Shown: piece after piece, positions 48,657 through 56,905 of the stretch | Layout: each line of letters opens with the position of its first letter | Numbering within the stretch: the first letter of the stretch is position 1 | Assembly (NCBI RefSeq): GCF_017854565.1 | Contig: NZ_JAFMHJ010000017.1 | Coordinates: 1-64,000, forward strand | Source of the DNA: Yoonia sp. | GTDB taxonomy: Bacteria; Pseudomonadota; Alphaproteobacteria; Rhodobacterales; Rhodobacteraceae | Length of the DNA: 64,000 nt | Direction: 5' to 3' | The notes under the pieces: model-generated | The model's input: only the letters and a program-made list of their open reading frames with translations | Told to the model about the DNA's origin: nothing | The model's database searches: none | Position numbers and translations under genes: made by a program

Positions 48657-49955
48657 ATGCCAACTAAGACAGTGACAGCCGCCCCCAGACGTGTGGCGGT
48701 GATTGGGGCAGGTATTTCCGGAATGGGTGCTGCCCATGCATTGGCAACGGATCATCAGGTGGTTCTGTTCGAGGCGGAAAAGCGGCTGGGCGGGCATGCG
48801 CGCACCCGGATGGCGGGCCCCAATCGGGATCAGCCCGTGGATACCGGGTTTATTGTGTTCAATTATGCAAACTACCCACATCTGACGGAACTGTTTGACC
48901 GGCTTGAGGTGCCCGTTGTCAAAAGCAACATGAGCTTTGGTGCATCGTTTTCGGGTGGCAGGTTTGAATACGGATTGGGCAGCATGAATGCGTTGTTTGC
49001 CCAGCGCAGCAATATTGCCAGCCCCCGGTTTCTGCGCATGGTGCGGGATATCCTGCATTTTAACGCCAACGGGTTAGAGGCCAGCCGCGATGAGACGCTG
49101 ACCATCGGTGCCTTGCTGAAAAAGCTGAACCTCAGCGATTTTTTCCGCGATCATTATCTGCTGCCGTTTTCGGGGGCGATCTGGTCAACGCCCAAGGAAA
49201 AGATCCTTGATTTCCCAGCTTATGCGATGATGAAATTCTTTGACAATCACGCCCTGCTGTCGGCCAACGGGCAGCACCAGTGGTACACGGTCGATGGCGG
49301 CAGCCAGCAATATGTGACTCGGCTGGGCGAGGATATGGTCCGGCGCGGTGTCACGATCCGGCTGGATGCGCCGATTGATGCGGTGCGTCGGGGGCCCGCC
49401 GGGGTCGAGGTGAAAGCCAAGGGTGGCGATTGGGAGATGTTTGACGAGGTGATTTTCGCCACCCATTCCGACGATACGCTAGCGCTGCTGTCCGATGCGA
49501 CGGCGGTCGAAAAATCCGTTTTGGGCGCCCTGCGCTATCAGCCCAACAAGATCGTGCTGCATTCCGACACGGCTGTGATGCCGAAGCGGCGGTCAGTCTG
49601 GTCGTCGTGGGTATATTCCGAGGATGCCGGCAATGACAAAGAGCAGATTGACCTGACTTATTGGATGAATTCGCTGCAGCCGTGGCTGAAGGCGGATGAG
49701 ATGATGGTGACGCTGAATTCCAATCGTCCGATCCGCGAGGATCTGATCTGGGACGAGGTGACCCTGCGCCACCCCGTCTATGACCTTGCCGCGCTGGCAG
49801 CCCAAGACGCCGCAGCGGCGATGAACGGGTCAAACCGGACGTGGTTTTGTGGTGCATGGATGAAGAACGGGTTCCACGAAGACGGGTTAGCCAGCGCGAT
49901 GGACGTGGTGCATGCGTTGAACGCGGTCGAACGCATGGAACTGGCGGCAGAGTGA
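48657..49955 (+). CDS. FAD-dependent oxidoreductase of the COG2907 desaturase-like family
   Basis: 432 aa. The N-terminal FAD motif is VAVIGAGISGMGAAHAL with FEAEKRLGGHA. PVDTGFIVFNYANYPHL and the C-terminal FCGAWMKNGFHEDGLASAM fit the amine-oxidase/phytoene-desaturase superfamily. In R. sphaeroides a member of this family lies next to rpoE and is under RpoE control. Work there links RpoE genes to methylated and furan fatty acids made on membrane lipids, so lipid desaturation is a plausible role. It is first in a five-gene operon behind a strong RpoE-type promoter. Confidence 0.9.
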   Translation: MPTKTVTAAPRRVAVIGAGISGMGAAHALATDHQVVLFEAEKRLGGHARTRMAGPNRDQPVDTGFIVFNYANYPHLTELFDRLEVPVVKSNMSFGASFSGGRFEYGLGSMNALFAQRSNIASPRFLRMVRDILHFNANGLEASRDETLTIGALLKKLNLSDFFRDHYLLPFSGAIWSTPKEKILDFPAYAMMKFFDNHALLSANGQHQWYTVDGGSQQYVTRLGEDMVRRGVTIRLDAPIDAVRRGPAGVEVKAKGGDWEMFDEVIFATHSDDTLALLSDATAVEKSVLGALRYQPNKIVLHSDTAVMPKRRSVWSSWVYSEDAGNDKEQIDLTYWMNSLQPWLKADEMMVTLNSNRPIREDLIWDEVTLRHPVYDLAALAAQDAAAAMNGSNRTWFCGAWMKNGFHEDGLASAMDVVHALNAVERMELAAE

Positions 49956-50710
49956 CCGCAACGGTTCATCATATCGCCGGGCAGACGTATCACGCACGGC
50001 GCGGTGCCACCAAAAATGCGTTTCGCTATTCGATTGATTACGTGCTGCTGGATGCCGAGGCAGATTTGCTGACGCCCGGTCTTTTTGGCCGCAATGCTGG
50101 CAACCTGATGTCGGTGCATGACGCGGACCACGGCGGCGCACCCAAGGCAGGGCGCGGTGGCGCCTGGGTCCGGCAGGTGCTGGCTGCGCATGACATTGAT
50201 CTGCCGGGCCGGATTGATCTGCTGGCGCAGCCGCGCGTGCTGGGGCATGTGTTCAACCCGGTGTCATTCTGGCTTTGCCATGATGCAGGTGGGGTGCTGC
50301 GTTGTGTGATTGCCGAAGTCAGCAATACATTTGGTGATCGACATTCATATCTGTGCCGCCATGACGATGACCGCGAGATAACCAAAGCGGATACGATGTC
50401 CGCCCAGAAGATATTTCATGTCTCCCCGTTCCAGCCGATTGAGGGTGGATATGTGTTTCGATTTGATATTCAACCAGACAGCATCGGCATCTGGATCGAC
50501 TATTCGCGCGGCAACGGCGGGCTGATTGCGACCCTGACGGGCCAGCGCAGGGCGCTGACCAATCTGTCGATCCTATGGGCCGCGCTGCGCCGCCCGTTGG
50601 GGTCGCGCCGGGTGCTGGCGTTGATCCATTGGCAGGCGGCAAAGCTGTGGTGGAAAGGTGCTAAATACCGCCCCCGCCCAGAACCGCCCATGGATGAGGT
50701 CAGCAGATGA
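49952..50710 (+). CDS. DUF1365 domain-containing protein
   Basis: 252 aa from GTG 49952, which overlaps the previous stop by 4 bp (GTGA). Family segments include HARRGATKNAFRYSIDYVLLD, RVLGHVFNPVSFWLCHD and VAEVSNTFGD-type (IAEVSNTFGDRHSY), followed by KIFHVSPFQPIEGGYVFRF. DUF1365 proteins are nearly always next to COG2907 oxidoreductases or cyclopropane-fatty-acid synthase-like methyltransferases. The overlap with both neighbours shows tight coupling. The biochemical role is unknown. Confidence 0.92.
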   Translation: MTATVHHIAGQTYHARRGATKNAFRYSIDYVLLDAEADLLTPGLFGRNAGNLMSVHDADHGGAPKAGRGGAWVRQVLAAHDIDLPGRIDLLAQPRVLGHVFNPVSFWLCHDAGGVLRCVIAEVSNTFGDRHSYLCRHDDDREITKADTMSAQKIFHVSPFQPIEGGYVFRFDIQPDSIGIWIDYSRGNGGLIATLTGQRRALTNLSILWAALRRPLGSRRVLALIHWQAAKLWWKGAKYRPRPEPPMDEVSR

Positions 50711-51933
50711 CCGCCATGTCAGAGAGGTTGCCGGCATTCACAGGTTTCGCAGCCGTGCTGTCGGGTGCCGGGTTGCCCATCTATATCTATGCGCCGAAAT
50801 ATTACGCCGATACGTTCGGGGTCAGTCTGGCCGCGTTGGGGGCCGTACTGTTTGGCCTGCGGATGTTCGATGTCATTCAGGACCCCGTGCTGGGCTGGAT
50901 CAGCGAACGCATGGGCGACACCAAGAAACTGATCGTGACGCTGACCGCTGCCGTGCTCGCCCTGTCCATGATCGGGCTGTTTGCCGTGGCCCCGCCCATC
51001 GCCCCAATCTGGTGGTTTGGGCTGACGATTACCGGCCTGTTCACGGCCTTCAGTTTTCTGACGATCAACTTCTATGCCCAAGGGATCAGCAAGGCGGGGG
51101 ATGGCCACGAAGGGCATGTGCGTCTTGCCGCATGGCGTGAAAGCGGTGCGCTGCTTGGGGTCTGTATCGCGGCCGTGATCCCCACGCTGCTGATCGGCGT
51201 CGTGCCTGACCCGTTTGCCAGTTTTGCCTATGGATTTGCTGCGGCCACGATGATCGCGGCGTTCTTTATGTGGCCCGAATGGAAAGGCCGCACGACGACC
51301 GAGCCGTCCCGGATAGGCGAGATTACCGCAGATCCCATCGCGCGACGGCTGCTGATCCTTGCCCTGGTCAATGCCACGCCGCTGGCGGTGTCATCGACAT
51401 TGTTCCTGTTCTACGTCGAAAGCCGCCTTGGCGCGCCCGGCTGGGAAGGCGGGCTGCTGGTGCTGTTCTTTCTTGCGGCTGCGGTATCATCGCCGGTTTG
51501 GTCCGCACTGGCCGGGCGGTATGGTGGAAAGCCGGTTCTGCTGACGGCGATGGTGCTGGCGATCGCGTCATTCGGCTATACCCTGACATTGACGACCGGC
51601 GATGTGATCCCATTTGCGGTGGTGTGCGTATTAAGTGGTGCAACGATCGGCGCAGACCTGACGTTACTGCCCGCGATGTTCGCGAAACGCATGGCGGTGA
51701 TCTCTCCCAATGGGGGGCAGGGGTTTGGGTTGTGGACATTGGTGAACAAGTTCACGCTTGCCTTCGCTGCGGTGGTTTTGCTGCCGCTTCTGGAACGATC
51801 AGGGTTTCAGGCCGGGGCCGCAACGCCCCCCGCCGCCGCCCTGACAATGCTGACGGTGCTTTACGCATTAGTGCCGTCGCTTTTGAAACTGGTGGCCATC
51901 GGATTATTGGCCGCCACAAAACTGGAGGATTAG
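50707..51933 (+). CDS. MFS transporter, GPH (glycoside-pentoside-hexuronide) type
   Basis: 408 aa, about 11-12 hydrophobic helices. The loop after helix 2 reads FGLRMFDVIQDPVLGWISERMG, the GPH/MelB signature with Asp residues. The start overlaps the DUF1365 stop by 4 bp. The substrate is not clear. In this stress operon it might move lipids or a sterol/sugar-like compound rather than a nutrient; this is inference. Confidence 0.88.
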   Translation: MTAMSERLPAFTGFAAVLSGAGLPIYIYAPKYYADTFGVSLAALGAVLFGLRMFDVIQDPVLGWISERMGDTKKLIVTLTAAVLALSMIGLFAVAPPIAPIWWFGLTITGLFTAFSFLTINFYAQGISKAGDGHEGHVRLAAWRESGALLGVCIAAVIPTLLIGVVPDPFASFAYGFAAATMIAAFFMWPEWKGRTTTEPSRIGEITADPIARRLLILALVNATPLAVSSTLFLFYVESRLGAPGWEGGLLVLFFLAAAVSSPVWSALAGRYGGKPVLLTAMVLAIASFGYTLTLTTGDVIPFAVVCVLSGATIGADLTLLPAMFAKRMAVISPNGGQGFGLWTLVNKFTLAFAAVVLLPLLERSGFQAGAATPPAAALTMLTVLYALVPSLLKLVAIGLLAATKLED

Positions 51934-51936
51934 ACG

Positions 51937-52509
51937 ATGTCAGTTCTGATCTATGTTCTGATAGGTGTAGCCCTGACATACGTCGCGCTGGTCCTGAAAT
52001 GGCGGTTCATGTCGTTTGGATCGCAACAGCCTGCCGACTATGCAGCCGGCCCGATTTTCAATATCCGCGAACGGTTCAACGGGCCGATCATCTGCGAGGG
52101 TGTGATTTATGGGCCGACCGGCCGTGTCACATCACGCTTTGTCGCAGACTTTGACGCATCGTGGGATGGCAACGTGGGCACCATGACGGAATCGTTCCAG
52201 TACGACAGCGGTACCACGCAGGAACGGGTCTGGACACTGACGCTGGGCAATGAAGGCGCGATCAAGGCCGACGCCCCCGATCTTGTCGGGTCCGGCGTTG
52301 GTCGGCAAGAGGGGTCAGCCGTACTGCTGAATTACCGGATCAAATTACCACCAGAGGCCGGAGGCCATGTGCTGGACACCACGGACTGGATGTATTTGAT
52401 GGCCAACGGGTCGATCATGAACCGCAGCCAATTCCGTAAATTCGGGATCAAAGTAGCCGAGCTGGTCGCGACCATGCGCCCGCGCACTGACGTTTACGCA
52501 GGAGAATGA
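51937..52509 (+). CDS. DUF3833 family protein
   Basis: 190 aa. An N-terminal membrane helix (residues 3-21) is followed by a beta-rich domain with IRERFNGPIICEGVIYGPTGRV, MTESFQYDSGTTQERVWTLT and LDTTDWMYLMANGSIMNRSQFRKFGI, which match the lipocalin-like DUF3833. It starts 3 bp after the MFS gene and sits in the conserved RpoE-regulated order. A lipid-binding periplasmic role is possible but unproven. Confidence 0.9.
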   Translation: MSVLIYVLIGVALTYVALVLKWRFMSFGSQQPADYAAGPIFNIRERFNGPIICEGVIYGPTGRVTSRFVADFDASWDGNVGTMTESFQYDSGTTQERVWTLTLGNEGAIKADAPDLVGSGVGRQEGSAVLLNYRIKLPPEAGGHVLDTTDWMYLMANGSIMNRSQFRKFGIKVAELVATMRPRTDVYAGE

Positions 52510-52510
52510 T

Positions 52511-53248
52511 GTGAGGGAATGGCAGGGAAAACGGTACTGGCTGGTCGGTGCAAGCGAAGGTTTGGGCCGCGAGGTCGCATTCTGTCTGAGCCGCGCCGGG
52601 GCCGAGGTTATCGTTTCTGCCCGGTCCGAGGAACGTTTGAAAGAACTGGTTGCGGCACTGCCTGGAAAGGCGTCGTATATTGCCGTTGATGTGACGGACC
52701 GCGCGGCGGTCGAGGCCGCCGCGAAACAGGCAGGTGCGCTGGACGGGGTCGTCTATCTGGCGGGCGTGTACTGGCCCATGGCCGCGACGGAATGGGACAA
52801 CGAAAAAGCCGACATGATGGGCGAGGTGAATTTTCTAGGTGGATCGCGTGTTGTCGGGGCCGTGATTGGCGATATGGTCGCACGCGGCGAAGGGCACATC
52901 GTGCTGACCGGGTCGCTGTCGGGATTTCGCGGACTGCCGGGGGCGATTGGCTATTCGGCATCCAAGGCAGGATTGATGGCGCTGGCAGAATCGATGCAGG
53001 CCGACTTGCACAAATCCAACATTCAGGTGCAGGTGATCAACCCGGGTTTCATTAAAACGCGCCTGACGGAAAAGAATAATTTCAACATGCCGTTCATTAT
53101 GGAACCAGAAGCCGCAGCCCGCGTATTCTTTGAACACATGAATGACAGCGCCTTCAAGAAAAGCTTTCCCATGGTGTTTTCATGGGTATTTCGCGTGTCG
53201 CAATTCATGCCCGACTGGATGTATTATCGGCTGTTCGGCGCCAAGTGA
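52511..53248 (+). CDS. Short-chain dehydrogenase/reductase
   Basis: 245 aa from GTG 52511; GGAGA lies 5 bp upstream and the nearby ATG (52508) is followed at once by TGA. The NAD(P) motif is VGASEGLGREVAFCL (residues 11-25) and the active site is TGSLSGF (Ser) with YSASK (Tyr-x3-Lys). It is last in the five-gene operon, 1 bp after the DUF3833 stop. Oxidoreduction of a lipid-derived alcohol or ketone is a reasonable guess. Confidence 0.92.
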   Translation: MREWQGKRYWLVGASEGLGREVAFCLSRAGAEVIVSARSEERLKELVAALPGKASYIAVDVTDRAAVEAAAKQAGALDGVVYLAGVYWPMAATEWDNEKADMMGEVNFLGGSRVVGAVIGDMVARGEGHIVLTGSLSGFRGLPGAIGYSASKAGLMALAESMQADLHKSNIQVQVINPGFIKTRLTEKNNFNMPFIMEPEAAARVFFEHMNDSAFKKSFPMVFSWVFRVSQFMPDWMYYRLFGAK

Positions 53249-53307
53249 TTGCGCCAGATCAATGTCTTTGAGCGTCACCTGCCCCAAGGTAACCACAGGA
53301 GGGCCAC

Positions 53308-53637
53308 ATGATGCTACCCATTTCCCCTGAAAAAGTCGCCGAGGTTATCATCCTTGCCCGCGAGCTGGACCGCGCCGAGAACGAATTTGATGGCTTCGTG
53401 GACCGGCTGGCCGAGGATGAACAGGCCGGCCTTGTTGCCATTTTCTGGATCGGGCGCGGGACGTTCGATGCCGATGATCTGGAAACCGCCATCAAGGTCG
53501 CCACCGAGGAAGCGACCCTGCCAACGGCGAAATACCTCAAAGGTTCACCGCATCTGGCGGATCATCTGGAAAGCGGGCTCGAAGCCTTGGGGGTCGATTC
53601 CAGCGATGTTGAAAACGATCTGTACCGCCCGACATAG
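53308..53637 (+). CDS. DUF3775 domain-containing protein
   Basis: 109 aa, helical and acidic. The family pattern is VAEVIILARELDRAENEF, LAEDEQAGLVAIFWIGRGTFD and LKGSPHLADHLESGLEALG. GGAGGG precedes the two adjacent ATGs. It stands 59 bp after the SDR gene and may be read from the same transcript. No function is known for the family. Confidence 0.88.
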   Translation: MMLPISPEKVAEVIILARELDRAENEFDGFVDRLAEDEQAGLVAIFWIGRGTFDADDLETAIKVATEEATLPTAKYLKGSPHLADHLESGLEALGVDSSDVENDLYRPT

Positions 53638-53662
53638 GTGCGCGACACGGGCCAGACCGTAG

Positions 53663-53680
53663 GGTGGATTTTAATCCACC
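53663..53680. repeat. Palindrome GGTGGATT-TT-AATCCACC over the 3' end of the saccharopine dehydrogenase gene
   Basis: Perfect 8-bp arms (53663-53670 and 53673-53680) overlap the stop codon of the minus-strand gene. It sits between convergent genes. The same arms recur at 62386-62407. It may act as a terminator or be a REP-like dispersed element. Confidence 0.6.
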
Positions 53681-54720
53681 GCCCTATCAAAACAATCCCG
53701 CGCCCTGCCCCAGACCCCATCACCCGACACGCCAAGCGTCATAAGATGCGGCAGCAACTGCCCGGCGAAATCCGCGCTGCTTTCGGCTGGCAACATTGAG
53801 GGCAGGTTATCGATGGCCGTCACATCCAGCACCGGATCGTCAAAAACCCGCAGTGCGGGCGCGTCCCATGTCGTGGTCCTGTCATAGACCTTGATGGGGG
53901 AAAGGTCGCTATCGGGATCGCAGGCAATATCGCCAATGACCGACAGATGACGCGCGGCAGTCTTGGCGCTGGCTGGCACAAAGACGGGCGTGCCGGGCCG
54001 CGCAAGGATGCAGTTGAGAAAGATATCATGCGCCAGGACCTGCGCGAAAGGCCCACCCGATGCGGTTTCGGCCATGTCCCAATTGGTCGTCGCCACCCCC
54101 ATCGCGGCACACAGATCCGCCGCCCCGGTCCCGACGCGCCCGAGCGCGCCGATGATCAGCGCCGTTGGCCGTTTGGCCCCCGATGCCGCCAGCGACTGCT
54201 GCAGTGCCGCACGCATATCGGTCGCACTTGGGTAGGCTTGCACCGGTCCGGCCAGCGCGCCACGTTGCTGCGCGATCCAGCACATCAGCGCCACAGCGGC
54301 CCCGGCGTAGCCTGCCCAATACCCAAAGGCGGCAACCCGGCGCCCATCGGCCTGCGTCAGATATTCCAGATCATACAGCGCCCCACCCCCGGCCTTGAAC
54401 CGGTCCAGCAGCACCCGGCCCGCAGGTTGCCCCTTGTAGGCGTGCCCGAACATGATGTGACGGTGCGGCAGCGGCGTGCCGTCTTCGGGCAATTCCTTCA
54501 GGCCAAAGATGATCGCATCGCGGGGTGCCTCGGGCCAGGTGAATTCCGGCGCGATCGCGGCACCCTGGGCCGCATAATCGGTGATCGGGATGATCCGCTG
54601 GCGGCTTTCTTCGACAGTGACGGCAAAGCCTTGGTTGATCAGCTGTGCGACACCTTGCGGGGTGATGCCCACGCGTTCTTCGTGTGCGCGGCTTTCAGCG
54701 CGGACCCAAAGATGCACCAT
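53671..54720 (-). CDS. Saccharopine dehydrogenase (L-lysine-forming type)
   Basis: 349 aa from ATG 54720, which overlaps the GST stop (TGATG). It has the alanine-dehydrogenase-like fold of the LYS1 group: WVRAESRAHEERVGITP at the start, GHAYKGQP in the middle, and the NAD motif LIIGALGRVGTGAADL near residue 190. The C-terminal GDIACDPDSDLSPIK and DNLPSMLPAESS are typical. It interconverts saccharopine and lysine plus 2-oxoglutarate. It ends in the palindromic repeat. Confidence 0.92.
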   Translation of the reverse strand: MVHLWVRAESRAHEERVGITPQGVAQLINQGFAVTVEESRQRIIPITDYAAQGAAIAPEFTWPEAPRDAIIFGLKELPEDGTPLPHRHIMFGHAYKGQPAGRVLLDRFKAGGGALYDLEYLTQADGRRVAAFGYWAGYAGAAVALMCWIAQQRGALAGPVQAYPSATDMRAALQQSLAASGAKRPTALIIGALGRVGTGAADLCAAMGVATTNWDMAETASGGPFAQVLAHDIFLNCILARPGTPVFVPASAKTAARHLSVIGDIACDPDSDLSPIKVYDRTTTWDAPALRVFDDPVLDVTAIDNLPSMLPAESSADFAGQLLPHLMTLGVSGDGVWGRARDCFDRAVD

Positions 54721-55322
54721 CACAGCATCCCCATATCGCGGACGGTGCGGATGGATTGCCGGGCGTCCATTTTCTGCTGAAAAGCCGAGAGGTTGGGATA
54801 GTCGTCGATATCAACCCCATCACCCGGCAGCCACGTCAGGACCACGTAAAGGCAAGCCTCTGCCAGCGTGATTTTCCCGTCGGCAGAGGCTGCCAAAAGT
54901 GGCAGCGCCTGCGCCACATAGGCGCAGGAGGCGGCCATGGTTTCGGGCATTTTGCGCTTCATCTCGGCGATGGCTTGCGGGTCGTCCGCCCAGCGCCCGC
55001 CGCGATACCCATGGGCGTGGTTTATATGCATCGTGCTGGACAGATAGCACATCAGTTCGCGCATTTTCGCGGCTTCGAATGGGTCTGCGGGCACCAGATC
55101 CGGCGCGATATATTCGAGAATGGCACCTGTTTCAGTCAAGACGCCCTTGGGTGTTTCAAGCGCGGGCACCCGCCCTTTTGGATTTACCGCCCGGTAGGTG
55201 TCACCCGTCTGTTCTGACTTGGAAAAGTCAACTAAAACAGGGGTATAGTCCAGACCGAGTTCTTCAAGAACAATGGCGACAGCGACAGAAATCGTGCGCG
55301 GGGCGTAATGGAGTCTGAGCAT
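54720..55322 (-). CDS. Glutathione S-transferase family protein
   Basis: 200 aa. The N-terminal thioredoxin-like domain (RLHYAPRTISVAVAIVLEELG) carries Ser in the likely active-site position and the cis-Pro in GRVPALETPKG with LTETGAILEYIA for glutathione binding. The C-terminal half is the helical GST domain. It is 10 bp after the histidine phosphatase gene and overlaps the saccharopine dehydrogenase gene. The substrate is unknown. Confidence 0.9.
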   Translation of the reverse strand: MLRLHYAPRTISVAVAIVLEELGLDYTPVLVDFSKSEQTGDTYRAVNPKGRVPALETPKGVLTETGAILEYIAPDLVPADPFEAAKMRELMCYLSSTMHINHAHGYRGGRWADDPQAIAEMKRKMPETMAASCAYVAQALPLLAASADGKITLAEACLYVVLTWLPGDGVDIDDYPNLSAFQQKMDARQSIRTVRDMGML

Positions 55323-55332
55323 GGTTGCGCTT

Positions 55333-55977
55333 TCAATAATGGGTCACCGCATAGGTGCGGTCAGCGTAGTCAAGATGCGGGGTCGCGTTGAAGCTGGCAA
55401 GGATGGGACCCTGTGGGATTACCTGCACCCGGTGCAACGATGTGTTCATGATCGGTAGCAAAATATGCGCCATCCGCGTCGGATCAAGGTTGAGCAGGTG
55501 CCGGATGATCATGCCGATAACGCCGCCTGACGTGACGCACAGGATGCGGACACCGGGTTTGGCGGCCTCTTGCAGCACGGTCGTGACGCGGTCTTCGAAG
55601 GCGGCGAATGTTTCGTTACCCATGATTTCGGCCCTGTGCCATGCCTCCATCACCTGCGGAACGTGGGCGGCAAAGTCATCGGGGCCGGGAAACGGGATGC
55701 CGTGCATATCTTCGAGCGCGCGGCCAAGGTTGAAATAGTCCATCTCGTTCAGGCGCGGATCAATGATGGCGTCAGCGTGACCGATACCTGCGGCTGTTTC
55801 GCGGTGCCGCCGCAAGCTGCCGCTGATCACCTTGTCGAAGGGGCGTTCCCGATCACCCAGATAGTCGCCAAGCCAGCGCGCCTGCTGGTGGCCCAGATCC
55901 GACAATTTGTCGTAATTCTCCTCGTCACGGGCACCCGAATTGGCCTGCCCGTGCCGCACCAGAATAATTTCACCCAT
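55333..55977 (-). CDS. Histidine phosphatase family protein
   Basis: 214 aa. The phosphohistidine motif ILVRHGQAN is at residues 5-13, and a second Arg lies in SGSLRRHRETA. The proton donor is the Glu in NEMDYF, and the distal His region is VTSGGVIGMIIRHLL, where the usual His of the SHGG-type motif is Ser-Gly-Gly. That change is also found in other family members, so activity is likely but not certain. It is first in a three-gene minus-strand operon. Confidence 0.88.
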   Translation of the reverse strand: MGEIILVRHGQANSGARDEENYDKLSDLGHQQARWLGDYLGDRERPFDKVISGSLRRHRETAAGIGHADAIIDPRLNEMDYFNLGRALEDMHGIPFPGPDDFAAHVPQVMEAWHRAEIMGNETFAAFEDRVTTVLQEAAKPGVRILCVTSGGVIGMIIRHLLNLDPTRMAHILLPIMNTSLHRVQVIPQGPILASFNATPHLDYADRTYAVTHY

Positions 55978-56236
55978 TTGGCCCCTCCTGTCCGGCTAGG
56001 CTTAAGAGGTCCAAAGAACCTTGGCAACGGTGGTCGCGACGTGGCGCGTCAGCCGCGCTTGGGTGCGGACTGACCGCTGGCAGGTCAGGTTTCAGCGCAG
56101 ATCAATCACGCGGGCGTGAACTTTTGAAATATTTTGTCGTTCACATCATTTGGCGATGTTGAAATCTGTGATCGGACAGCTGCGCGCCCTGCGCAAAAAG
56201 CCGGTTGAGGGGTATTCCACGCACAGATCGGGCACT

Positions 56237-56262
56237 GTTTCCGTGCGGTTCCGCACGGAAAC
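56237..56262. repeat. Perfect 12-bp inverted repeat with 2-nt loop
   Basis: Arms GTTTCCGTGCGG (56237-56248) and CCGCACGGAAAC (56251-56262). It lies 160 bp upstream of the secreted-protein start. It is not followed by a T-run and could be an operator or a hairpin. Confidence 0.6.
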
Positions 56263-56300
56263 CCGCCGAATCGGCAAAAACCGCTGCGTCAAGTGCCCGG

Positions 56301-56334
56301 CGCGATCACGGGCCTTACTAATTTCGTGATCGCG
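56301..56334. repeat. Perfect 10-bp inverted repeat with 14-nt loop
   Basis: Arms CGCGATCACG (56301-56310) and CGTGATCGCG (56325-56334), about 90 bp upstream of the ATG at 56423. The A/T-rich loop makes a dimer-binding operator or an attenuator possible. Confidence 0.55.
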
Positions 56335-56422
56335 GGAACCCTTTTCCGACGCGGTCCAAAGGCGGATGATCATCACATGATTTGGCATATCCGCCAAAAA
56401 TCAACATCGAAAGGTACATATT

Positions 56423-56755
56423 ATGTCCATGAAAACACTGATCTTCGTTGCCGCTGCGATTGCTGCAACAGGTTCCTTCGCAACAGCCGACACCTATTTT
56501 GAATTCGGGCCACAGTTGGCCCCCAGTGACACATTGGAACTGGGTCTGATCACCGCAGATGGTGACGGCGTCGTCGAAATCTATGAGTATCACACGGGTG
56601 TCATGGGTGCGTTGCTTGGGTCTGAGCGTCTGCATGCAGGCGCAAATCCCGACGTCCGCATCAATACCGGCGTGCCCGTCAGGCAAGATGTCATTGCCGT
56701 GGTAAAAATCGGCGGGCAGGTTGTTGCCACCAAGCAGTTCGACATCGACAGCTAA
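56423..56755 (+). CDS. Small secreted protein of unknown function
   Basis: 110 aa. A signal peptide ends near SFATADT (residue 22). The mature 88 residues are beta-rich and acidic: YFEFGPQLAPSDTLELGLI, DGVVEIYEYHTG, and VAVVKIGGQVVATKQFDI-type strands. It is not recognised. AAGG precedes the ATG; a second ATG two codons on is possible. It has its own intrinsic terminator, so it is a single-gene unit with a complex upstream region. Confidence 0.75.
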   Translation: MSMKTLIFVAAAIAATGSFATADTYFEFGPQLAPSDTLELGLITADGDGVVEIYEYHTGVMGALLGSERLHAGANPDVRINTGVPVRQDVIAVVKIGGQVVATKQFDIDS

Positions 56756-56780
56756 ACCGACATTATTCGGTCATTGACAC

Positions 56781-56812
56781 GCCAGCCCCATCAAATGGGG
56801 CTGGCTTTTTTA
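56781..56812 (+). terminator. Intrinsic terminator after the small secreted protein gene
   Basis: Perfect 11-bp arms GCCAGCCCCAT (56781-56791) and ATGGGGCTGGC (56795-56805), 3-nt loop, followed by six T. This is the clearest rho-independent terminator in the window. Confidence 0.93.
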
Positions 56813-56905
56813 ATGCCGACGCTGCGGGGTTACTTGTACACGGAATCGTGGCGTGGGACTGTGCCGCGCAAGAGCATCAATCAACAAACCAACAGGTCCC
56901 CCCAT

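Larger units (their letters stand above)
55978..56422. other. 445-bp intergenic region with two perfect palindromes
   Basis: This divergent gap separates the phosphatase and small secreted protein genes. It contains the palindromes at 56237-56262 and 56301-56334. A 57-codon open frame starting at ATG 56156 is rich in Arg/Lys and not recognised. No other gene is supported. Confidence 0.55.

Noticed and set aside
56156-56329. 57-codon plus-strand open frame in the palindrome-rich gap
   Set aside because: Basic composition, no clear ribosome-binding site, overlaps both palindromes, no family recognised.
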